The notes under the pieces are model-generated. The model searched no databases. It was given only the letters and a program-made list of their open reading frames with translations, and was not told where the DNA came from. The translations under genes were made by a program, and so were the position numbers. 9,234 nt of DNA, from assembly GCA_031272575.1 (NCBI GenBank), contig JAISTO010000006.1:1-9234 (forward strand), read 5' to 3'. Shown here one piece after another: positions 1-5,464 of this stretch (position 1 is its first letter; every line of letters starts with the position of its first letter). The DNA is from Treponema sp. Its GTDB lineage: Bacteria > Spirochaetota > Spirochaetia > Treponematales > Breznakiellaceae.

Positions 1-5
1 CAAGA

Positions 6-90
6 CCGTCATTGCCGGGCTTGACCCGGCAATCTATTGAAAAAAGGGCCATTTTGGTAGAGATTCCGCGATCAAGTCGCGGAATGACGG
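6..90. repeat. Paired-hairpin inverted repeat element
   Basis: Two 30-base arms (6-35 and 61-90) are inverted copies of each other, matching at 22 of 30 positions around a 25-base centre. Each arm is itself a perfect hairpin: 11-19 pairs with 25-33 around the loop CTTGA, and 63-71 pairs with 77-85 around TCAAG, the complement of that loop. All eight differences between the arms fall in the stems and form four compensated base pairs. The outer ends (CCGTCATT and AATCT) are unchanged. This looks like a dispersed palindromic (REP/MITE-like) intergenic repeat. Similar CGTCATT...AATCT palindromes are common in many bacterial genomes. No protein is encoded. Confidence 0.8.
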
Positions 91-119
91 TTGGCACTTT
101 CCTTAACTTGTTGACATTG

Positions 120-140
120 CTCCCTACTCCCCATTCCCTA
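120..140. repeat. Short heptamer repeat tract (C-rich orientation)
   Basis: Three successive 7-base units, CTCCCTA, CTCCCCA and TTCCCTA, lie just upstream of the first promoter. On the opposite strand they read as GGGAGTA-like heptamers, the family that fills 7619-7726. Tracts with the same 7-base period also occur at 1113-1140 and 7804-7863, so this is a dispersed short tandem repeat of the intergenic regions. Confidence 0.6.
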
Positions 141-151
141 CCCGCGCCCTA

Positions 152-180
152 TTGACTTTCCCGCCTTTCCCCGCTATACT
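152..180 (+). promoter_or_regulatory. Sigma70-type promoter of the rpn-like gene
   Basis: The -35 box TTGACT (152-157, 5/6 consensus) and the -10 box TATACT (175-180, 5/6 consensus) are 17 bases apart. Only six bases separate the -10 from ATG at 187, so the expected transcription start falls on or next to the A of that ATG. There is no room for a Shine-Dalgarno, so the mRNA is predicted to be leaderless. The match and spacing are read directly; the start site is inferred. Confidence 0.75.
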
Positions 181-186
181 TGCCTC

Positions 187-1107
187 ATGATGGCTAAACC
201 CAGGCGGGCCAGGCCCGCCCTCGACGACGACATTCCCCTCTCTCCCCTGGCCGACCCCGTGGTGGGGGCCATTTTCTGCGACGCGGAGCACGCCGGCCTC
301 GCAATGGAGAGCCTCGCGGGGGCGGTCACCGCCAAGGACGGCATTACCATCGGCAAGATACTCTCGGTCACGCCGCAGAGTTACCTCAAGCAGCCGAACC
401 TGCGCGGCGTCCGCCTGGATATCGAGGGCAAGGATGACCAGAACCACGACATCATCATGGAAGTGCAGCTCAACACCGATATCTACATGCTCTACCGCAA
501 CGTCTTCGCCGCCGCCCACGCGATGGTTGACCGTGTGCCGGAGGGCACGAAGTCAGACGATCTCATGAAGGTGATGCCCAAAATCATCGTTATCGACCTG
601 CTCAACTACAATCTGCGGGAAGACAACAGGGACTACCTGCAGCCGATCAAGATGCTGTACACAAAGCCGCCGGTGCGTGAGGCGTTGTCGCAAATCTCGA
701 TATACGTGGTACAATTGCCGCGCATACGGGAGATCGAGCAAAATTTTGATGACGACCTCTACTGCTGGCTGTATACGCTGGACCGGGCGCATCAGGAGAG
801 GAAAACGATACAGGAGGTATTAAACATGGAACCGAAACTGAAATCCTTTGCGGAGAAGAACGCCGGCTTTAAGCAATACCGGGACCGGTATGGCCGGGTA
901 ACATCGAGCCGGAAGCTACGGGACGAATACTTCCGCTGGATGGACACACAGATACACGAAGCGGGACTATTCCAGGGAGGCAAGCTCGAAGGCAAACTCG
1001 AAGGCAAACTCGAAGCCGCGAAAAATTTCCTCGCCATGGGGCTTTCCCCTGAACAGGTTGCCCAGGGAACAGGGCTCCCCATCTCCGACGTGCAAGCCCT
1101 GCAATAA
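187..1107 (+). CDS. Rpn-family PD-(D/E)XK nuclease (putative RpnL toxin/recombination-promoting nuclease)
   Basis: This 306-residue protein has the layout and usual length (about 300) of the Rpn/COG5464 family, long annotated in Treponema as 'putative transposase' (TIGR01784, PDDEXK_2). The N-terminal half (about 18-160) holds the nuclease core: D78 in RLDIE, then E92-V-Q94 in a beta strand, matching the D...ExQ catalytic pattern. The C-terminal half is helical and basic, with GKLE repeated three times (266-277) and the typical ending LAMGLSPEQVAQGTGLP. Family members are DNA endonucleases; several act as anti-phage toxins held in check by their own separately translated C-terminus. The start is 187 (or 190, next codon) because the promoter at 152-180 allows nothing upstream; no Shine-Dalgarno precedes it. 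From about codon 165 onward A/T-ending codons (ATA, GTA, TTA, CAA) become frequent, unlike the first half. Family assignment is firm; toxicity and defence are inferred. Confidence 0.92.
   Translation: MMAKPRRARPALDDDIPLSPLADPVVGAIFCDAEHAGLAMESLAGAVTAKDGITIGKILSVTPQSYLKQPNLRGVRLDIEGKDDQNHDIIMEVQLNTDIYMLYRNVFAAAHAMVDRVPEGTKSDDLMKVMPKIIVIDLLNYNLREDNRDYLQPIKMLYTKPPVREALSQISIYVVQLPRIREIEQNFDDDLYCWLYTLDRAHQERKTIQEVLNMEPKLKSFAEKNAGFKQYRDRYGRVTSSRKLRDEYFRWMDTQIHEAGLFQGGKLEGKLEGKLEAAKNFLAMGLSPEQVAQGTGLPISDVQALQ
749..777 (+). promoter_or_regulatory. Weak candidate internal promoter for the short Rpn product
   Basis: ATGACG (749-754, 4/6 to TTGACA) and TATACG (772-777, 4/6 to TATAAT) are 17 bases apart. 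Together they would start an mRNA near 784, about 40 bases ahead of the internal start at 826. The match is weak and could be chance. Confidence 0.2.
812..817 (+). promoter_or_regulatory. Internal ribosome binding site for RpnS-like product
   Basis: AGGAGG ends 8 bases before the in-frame ATG at 826. It is a full Shine-Dalgarno at good spacing, whereas the full-length gene start has none. It sits in a locally A/T-rich patch (GTA TTA AAC codons) unusual for this GC-rich region, as expected for a translation start kept open. The caveat is that AGGAGG also arises by chance from glutamate codons elsewhere in this window, for example near 3690. Confidence 0.6.
826..1107 (+). CDS. Putative intragenic RpnS-like antitoxin (C-terminal part of the rpn gene, in frame)
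   Basis: An in-frame ATG at codon 214 of the rpn-like gene, preceded by AGGAGG at 8 bases, predicts a separate 93-residue product sharing its stop at 1107. It would lack the nuclease core and contain only the helical tail, with three GKLE repeats at its residues 53-64 and the terminal GLSPEQVAQGTGLP segment. In characterised Rpn genes the C-terminal domain is made separately (RpnS), dimerises through a helix carrying four-residue repeats of variable number, and blocks the toxic full-length RpnL. Everything needed for that arrangement is visible here: internal site, in-frame start and repeat. Actual production and inhibition are inferred. The alternative is that the site is a chance motif and only the long form is made. 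Confidence 0.5.
   Translation: MEPKLKSFAEKNAGFKQYRDRYGRVTSSRKLRDEYFRWMDTQIHEAGLFQGGKLEGKLEGKLEAAKNFLAMGLSPEQVAQGTGLPISDVQALQ
979..1014 (+). repeat. Tandem 12-base repeat encoding GKLE x3
   Basis: Three in-frame 12-base units (979-990, 991-1002, 1003-1014) encode Gly-Lys-Leu-Glu. The last two are identical and the first differs at one base. Copy number can change without breaking the frame, which matches the variable four-residue repeats known in the Rpn C-terminal dimerisation helix. Confidence 0.9.
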
Positions 1108-1112
1108 GCCTC

Positions 1113-1140
1113 CCCCACTCCCCTTCCCCGTTCCCCACAC
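1113..1140. repeat. Degenerate heptamer tract after the rpn-like gene
   Basis: Four 7-base units (CCCCACT, CCCCTTC, CCCGTTC, CCCACAC) begin 6 bases after the rpn stop. They keep the C-run phase of the heptamer family seen at 120-140 and 7804-7863. No convincing terminator for the rpn gene is seen in 1108-1190. Confidence 0.5.
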
Positions 1141-1193
1141 ACTCGACCGCCGGTCAGAAACTTGACCAGACTTAGAATTCCGTCACATTATCA

Positions 1194-1224
1194 ACTTTTT
1201 TCGAGAAAAAGTCAAAAAATTGAC
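1194..1224. promoter_or_regulatory. A/T-rich overlapping inverted repeats upstream of the lipoprotein promoter
   Basis: ACTTTTT (1194-1200) is mirrored by AAAAAGT (1206-1212) around TCGAG. GTCAA (1211-1215) is mirrored by TTGAC (1220-1224) around AAAA. They end 8 bases before the -35 box. They could be a repressor or activator site, or an UP-element-like A/T stretch. The first pair could also be a weak hairpin at the end of the rpn transcript. Only the symmetry is directly visible. Confidence 0.35.
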
Positions 1225-1232
1225 TAAATCCC

Positions 1233-1261
1233 TTGACATGTATGACGCTCTTGCGTATACT
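1233..1261 (+). promoter_or_regulatory. Consensus sigma70 promoter of the 1342-residue lipoprotein gene
   Basis: The -35 box TTGACA (1233-1238) is exact and the -10 box TATACT (1256-1261) is 5/6, with the ideal 17-base spacer. The expected start is about 1268, three bases before ATG 1271. This excludes the longer reading frame beginning at 1220, whose first codons overlap the promoter, and again predicts a leaderless or nearly leaderless mRNA. Confidence 0.85.
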
Positions 1262-1270
1262 GTCCCTGTT

Positions 1271-4200
1271 ATGCGTGTATGGCGAATGCGCCCCGTGCGG
1301 GGGCGGCCCTGGGGGGGGGCTTTTTTGGTGTCTGCGGGGCTCCTGGCGGGGCTTTTGGCAGGCTGCGCGGCGGGGCTTTTGCCCACGCCGGCTCAGATCG
1401 GGGGCGGGAGGGGCGGCTCCGGCGCGGAGGAGGATGGGGCGCTCAAGGCGCCCGCCGGGCTTTCCGCGAGTCAGGGGCTCAAACAGACGATAACGGTGCA
1501 ATGGGAGCCGGTGGCCGGCGCCCGGCGCTACCTTCTCTACGCGAGCGAGAGCCCGCTTCTGCCCTTCGAGCAGGCGGGCGAAACGCGGGACGCGGCGACA
1601 TCGTTCAGTTTCGTGTGCCGCCCGGGGGCCACGGTGTGGTACCGTGTGCGGGCGCTCGGGGCCGGGGGCGAACTCTCCGCCTCCAGCGCCGCCGTGCGGG
1701 GTACGAGCCTGGCAAAGCCCCTCATAAGCGATGTCACCGAGGCGCCGGACAATCCGGAAAACGCCAGCATCGTGTACTGGTACATGGAAAACGCGGAGGA
1801 AGCGACCTATTTGAGCAAACTCCGCTATATCGTCACCTGTTACGACGGGGCCGGATTACAGGCCGCGCAGACCGCGGTGGACGGTTCCGCCGGGGCCGCG
1901 AGCGCGCTCTTCTACGGGCTGGCCGCCAACACCGCCTACACCTATCAGGTGGAGGCGTTTCTGGCCGAGGCCCAGGACGCCTCGGAAACGAGCGAGCGCG
2001 TCGACGCGGCGACGGCCCGCCGCCTCAGGCCCGCCGCGCCGCGGGGCCTTAGTGCCGCGCCCGGGAGCAGCGCGCAGACTATCACCCTTGCCTTTACCCT
2101 GCCTGAGCCGGTTGATGTCTATGCCGGGGATAAGAGTTACGAAAGTCACCCCCTCTACTTTACCATTGCGCGGCGGGCGGCCGGCACGAGCGAGCCTTTC
2201 GTCATCCTCTGCCCCTACCTGGGCGCCGATGCCGAAAAAAAGGCCGCGTCCGGGGCTGGCGCCCTCCTGTTGAGTGACCTGAACCCGGAACTTGCCGCCT
2301 ACACGGAGGGCGCGCAGGTGACCTGGAGCGCGCAGATGGCCGCGCTCGAGCGGGGGAAGGAGTTCGAGTTCCGCGTGCAGGCCTTTGCGGACGGGACGGC
2401 CGCGCGGGTCAGTTCCGACCAGTCGGCGGCCGCGGTCGTTTCGTGGACGATGAAGCGCCCCGCGCTCAGCGTCAACCTGCCGGTCTACACACTCACCGAG
2501 GCGGAAGATTTTTATGCGGCCGCGGAACTATCCATCACCTTTAGCCACGACGCCAAGGGCGTGGCCTACACCTACGTGCTCCACGAGACGCGCGCGCCGG
2601 TGGGGGACGAGCCGTCGGGCGCGTTCGCCGGCTTCGACCTGGCCGCTCCGGTGACACGGGATTTCACCCTCGCGCTGGATGGCATGGCCGCGTTCAAGAC
2701 GCAGGTGGACCTGACGCGGGCCTCGACCGAGTCGAGCGCGGGCCGGGGGCGCTACTCGTACGCGGCGGATGTGTTTTTGGGCGAAACATTGATAGAAACG
2801 CTCCAGGCGGTTACAAGCCGCCGCGTAACCGAGAGTACCGACATCAGCATAGTAGAGAATTTTTCAGTTTTGGATGGATTTGTCGACAAATTCGTGCTCG
2901 TCTGGGATCGCGACGCGGAGCGTGACTATCAGATTCAGATAAGCGATGCGGAGAGTCCGGGGGATGACGACTGGGATGACGCGGCGCTGCTTGAGGCGGG
3001 CGAGGGGGGCGCTTCAGGCTACCGATGGAGCCTCACGGCTCAGGAGCCGGGCCTTACGCGGGCCTTCCGCATACGAGCGCGGAAGCCGGGTAACGGCTGG
3101 GGGGACTGGGAGACGGCGGAGCAAAAGATCACGATGGGGAAACCGGTACTTTCGCGGCCCGCGTCGCTCGCTTACGGCGAGGTCACCGTCACCTGGGAGG
3201 CGGTGCAGGGGGCGGACGCGTACCGGCTCAGGTATGTGGACGACCGCGGCGTGGAGCATACGGGCACCCCGGTGCCCCTTGCCGAGGTGCCCACACTGGA
3301 AGGCCGCCTCGCCTTCGTGTTCACGCCTCCGGGGGCGCTGGACGCGTCCCGCGCGGGCAAGGCCCTCAGTGTGCGGGTCGAGGCCCTGAACCAGGCGCGG
3401 CAGCAGGCGGAAATCGAGGACGGGCAGGGGGACGCGGAGCTCGCCCTCGCGTCCGAGGCCCTTACGACGCGGCTTTTGGGGCCCGCCGAACTTTTTTCGA
3501 GCGCTACCCAGGCCAGCGCCGGAACGAGCAGTACATCCATCACCCTTACATGGAAAACGGTGGAGGGGGCCGCCGGCTATTACGTGGCCCGCCGCCAGTT
3601 CAAACTGGATAACAGCGCGGCCCTGGCCGGCACCGAGACCCTCTACTATGTGGACGCGGCCGCGGCGGGGGTGCTCGGCAAGGCGATCGAGGAGGTCGAT
3701 GGGGTGCGGGAGGACACCGCGGAGGTGAACGCGCAGGTCACCCTGAATGACGGGACCTACACGCTTTCCGACCTGTATATGACGGATGGGGATTTCGCGG
3801 CCAAGGCGGACCGCTTCGGGGCCTACGCGCTTAGTCAAAACGACCTCGCATGGGGCTACCCCTACCGCTACCATGTGCTGCCCGTGCTGAGCGAGGATGA
3901 CGCGCCGGTCTTCGACTACGCGGCCGGGACCTACACGGCAGGCGGCCACGCCTACACCGCGCACACGGCGGACGCGCTCGAGCGTTCCGGCTGGGCGCTC
4001 GGCTTCGCCCAGCAGGTGACGGCCACGAAGGGGACCTACGCGCAGGGCGCGGACGGGAACGACGCGGTGCGGATCACCTGGAGCCCCCCGCCACAGACGA
4101 CGGGCACGGTGCACTACTACCTCTACCGCCGGCAGCAGAACCCGCCGGGGAGCGCGTGGGAGCAGATCGGCGGCATACTCTCGTCCGCGTCTCACATCGA

Positions 4201-5299
4201 TACGAGCGCCGTGCCCGGCAGGGCCTACGATTACCTCGCCGGGGCCTTTTCGGGCGAGAGCGGGGCCTCGCGGCCCGACCAGAACGCGCGCTTCGTGGCC
4301 GCAAGCGAGGCGGTTATGGACGAGACGTTCGGCACGGAGCGGCGGATGGCCGGCTTCATCGCCGCGATGCCGTCCTTCACGCTCGTGTCGCGGGACGCGC
4401 GGGGGAGCGCGGCAAGCGGCTTCTACGAAACCGTGCAGTGGAACGCCTCCGGCGTGGACAACGCCGCATCATCCAACAAGAACCGCGGGGTCTCGGGCTA
4501 CCGCATCGAGGTGCGCAACGCGGATCTGGACGCGGCCTGGCACACGGTTGTGGACAAAGCGGCAGCTCCCACGGGCGCCGCCTTCGATCACAACGTGGAC
4601 AACTCAGGCGGCCTCCTGAAAGTGCTCCGCGGTTACCGTCACTACTACCGCATTCGCTCGTATATCGACATGGGCGGCGGCGAGTTGGTGTTTTCAAAGA
4701 CGCCCCCCGATCCGGAAAACTTTAGCGGCGCGGAGACGGCCTATATCAAGTGGGGGGCGCGGCAGGTGACGAAAGAGGAGTTCATAAAAGCGGCCATGCT
4801 CGTCTTCGCGGACGGCTTGAGTCAGTTTGGTCTCATCAACGGCACGGACGTGACCAAAAACGGAAGTACCGGTACGGTGCATTACGATTATTGCTGGATT
4901 CCTACCGGGCAGTACAACTATCAATTTTCATCCTACAGCCGCAGCTTCAGCACCCCCGGCGGGGTCACCAGCAACTGGCTGACTCTGTCTTCCAACGAAG
5001 GGCGCTTCGAGGTACCTGCCGCGGGCACGACCTGGTACAAAAACTTCAACCGAAAGGATATTACGGTGACGGTAACCGGCCCGGCGGGGACGGATATCGC
5101 CAGTTATGGGAGCGGATCCTTCGTGTTCAGTTCCAGTTCGCGCACCCATGCGAAATTCAGCAGCATCAACTACAGCAATGGGGAAAGCGCGAGCAGCATC
5201 GAGGTGAACACCTATGATAACCGGCGGCGCTATGTCCCCATCCGCTACACGGACGACGACGAGTGGTGGATGCAAGACACCGCATTAGGATGGTGGTAA
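1271..5299 (+). CDS. Very large multi-fibronectin-III-like lipoprotein
   Basis: This is a predicted exported lipoprotein of 1342 residues. The signal peptide has an Arg-rich n-region, a hydrophobic stretch 17-30 and the classic lipobox LLAGC, with acylated Cys32. A Gly-rich linker follows (about 33-57). About nine Fn3-like units come next, near 58-146, 150-257, 258-397, 397-519, 519-625, 625-738, 739-912, 913-1015 and 1026-1163. Typical strands are 'ITVQWEPVAGARRYLLY', 'VTVTWEAVQGADAYRLRY' and 'ITLTWKTVEGAAGYYVARR', each closed by a Tyr-containing 'YRVRA'-type strand. Units four and five are the least clear. The final 180 residues form a Ser/Tyr/Asn-rich beta module related to the end of the downstream lipoprotein. 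No catalytic motif is seen, so adhesion or a cell-surface scaffold is the reasonable inference. The start is 1271 because of the promoter at 1233-1261; 1286 is possible. A G9 tract (1311-1319) lies in the signal-peptide codons. The stop precedes the next frame's ATG by one base. Confidence 0.88.
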   Translation: MRVWRMRPVRGRPWGGAFLVSAGLLAGLLAGCAAGLLPTPAQIGGGRGGSGAEEDGALKAPAGLSASQGLKQTITVQWEPVAGARRYLLYASESPLLPFEQAGETRDAATSFSFVCRPGATVWYRVRALGAGGELSASSAAVRGTSLAKPLISDVTEAPDNPENASIVYWYMENAEEATYLSKLRYIVTCYDGAGLQAAQTAVDGSAGAASALFYGLAANTAYTYQVEAFLAEAQDASETSERVDAATARRLRPAAPRGLSAAPGSSAQTITLAFTLPEPVDVYAGDKSYESHPLYFTIARRAAGTSEPFVILCPYLGADAEKKAASGAGALLLSDLNPELAAYTEGAQVTWSAQMAALERGKEFEFRVQAFADGTAARVSSDQSAAAVVSWTMKRPALSVNLPVYTLTEAEDFYAAAELSITFSHDAKGVAYTYVLHETRAPVGDEPSGAFAGFDLAAPVTRDFTLALDGMAAFKTQVDLTRASTESSAGRGRYSYAADVFLGETLIETLQAVTSRRVTESTDISIVENFSVLDGFVDKFVLVWDRDAERDYQIQISDAESPGDDDWDDAALLEAGEGGASGYRWSLTAQEPGLTRAFRIRARKPGNGWGDWETAEQKITMGKPVLSRPASLAYGEVTVTWEAVQGADAYRLRYVDDRGVEHTGTPVPLAEVPTLEGRLAFVFTPPGALDASRAGKALSVRVEALNQARQQAEIEDGQGDAELALASEALTTRLLGPAELFSSATQASAGTSSTSITLTWKTVEGAAGYYVARRQFKLDNSAALAGTETLYYVDAAAAGVLGKAIEEVDGVREDTAEVNAQVTLNDGTYTLSDLYMTDGDFAAKADRFGAYALSQNDLAWGYPYRYHVLPVLSEDDAPVFDYAAGTYTAGGHAYTAHTADALERSGWALGFAQQVTATKGTYAQGADGNDAVRITWSPPPQTTGTVHYYLYRRQQNPPGSAWEQIGGILSSASHIDTSAVPGRAYDYLAGAFSGESGASRPDQNARFVAASEAVMDETFGTERRMAGFIAAMPSFTLVSRDARGSAASGFYETVQWNASGVDNAASSNKNRGVSGYRIEVRNADLDAAWHTVVDKAAAPTGAAFDHNVDNSGGLLKVLRGYRHYYRIRSYIDMGGGELVFSKTPPDPENFSGAETAYIKWGARQVTKEEFIKAAMLVFADGLSQFGLINGTDVTKNGSTGTVHYDYCWIPTGQYNYQFSSYSRSFSTPGGVTSNWLTLSSNEGRFEVPAAGTTWYKNFNRKDITVTVTGPAGTDIASYGSGSFVFSSSSRTHAKFSSINYSNGESASSIEVNTYDNRRRYVPIRYTDDDEWWMQDTALGWW
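1311..1319 (+). repeat. G9 homopolymer in the lipoprotein signal-peptide codons
   Basis: Nine consecutive G residues encode part of W14-G15-G16-A17, followed by C and then T6 (1321-1326). Losing one G would end translation at the TAA at 1491-1493; gaining one would end it at the TAG at 2050-2052. The sequence shown is therefore in the ON frame. Such tracts are classical slipped-strand sites. Confidence 0.75.
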
Positions 5300-5320
5300 G
5301 ATGAAGTGTGTTACGGGTAA

Positions 5321-5379
5321 CCCCCCCCTACCCCCCCCAAAGGGGGGGAGAGGGCTCTTCCTTCACCCACAGGGGGGGG
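5321..5379. repeat. C8/C8/G7/G8 homopolymer and palindrome cluster
   Basis: The region has C8 (5321-5328), C8 (5331-5338), G7 (5342-5348) and G8 (5372-5379). The second C run and the G7 form a hairpin around AAA. Read as protein it gives 'NPPLPPPKGGRG', a string typical of translated palindromic intergenic repeats rather than of a real protein N-terminus. It lies between the two large lipoprotein genes. Confidence 0.7.
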
Positions 5380-5391
5380 CCAGGCTTTTCC

Positions 5392-5464
5392 TCCTCCCCT
5401 CTGGGGAGGGTAGGGAGGGGTCACAGAAGATGCCATCCTCCCCTCTGGGGAGGATAGGGTGGAG
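5392..5464. repeat. Two direct copies of a 29-base palindromic repeat
   Basis: Copies at 5392-5420 and 5436-5464 match at 26 of 29 bases, 44 bases apart. Each contains the palindrome CCTCCCCTCTGGGGAGG followed by a TAGGG-containing tail. The tail of the first copy is the purine run AGGGAGGGG just before ATG 5430. The second copy encodes residues 3-12 of the predicted signal peptide. The 44-base period is not a multiple of three, so the two copies are read in different frames. Confidence 0.8.
5412..5420 (+). promoter_or_regulatory. Repeat-derived Shine-Dalgarno-like site for the second lipoprotein
   Basis: AGGGAGGGG ends 9 bases before ATG 5430 and lies in the tail of the first 29-base repeat copy. 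It supports 5430 as the start, which places the lipobox cysteine at a normal position 21. Confidence 0.45.

Noticed and set aside
111..116. Extra TTGACA upstream of the first promoter
   Set aside because: At 16-18 bases downstream there is only C-rich sequence (ATTCCC/TTCCCT/TCCCTA), with no -10 resemblance.
187..1107. Insertion-sequence transposase
   Set aside because: Although this family is often annotated as transposase, it has a PD-(D/E)XK nuclease core rather than DDE, and I see no IS-type terminal inverted repeats bracketing the gene; the 6-90 element has no partner on the other side.
1220..1270. Upstream 17-codon extension of the first large lipoprotein
   Set aside because: It overlaps the TTGACA-N17-TATACT promoter at 1233-1261, so these codons would not be in the mRNA; the signal peptide begins naturally from 1271 or 1286.
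1279..2052. 257-residue + strand open frame inside the first lipoprotein gene
   Set aside because: It is a +1 shadow frame rich in Arg and Gly. It is only relevant as the frame entered if one G is added to the G9 tract.
3014..4195. 393-residue open frame on the - strand
   Set aside because: It lies wholly antisense to the Fn3 lipoprotein; its Arg/Gly/Pro-rich, low-complexity product and lack of any recognisable domain are typical of a GC-rich shadow frame.
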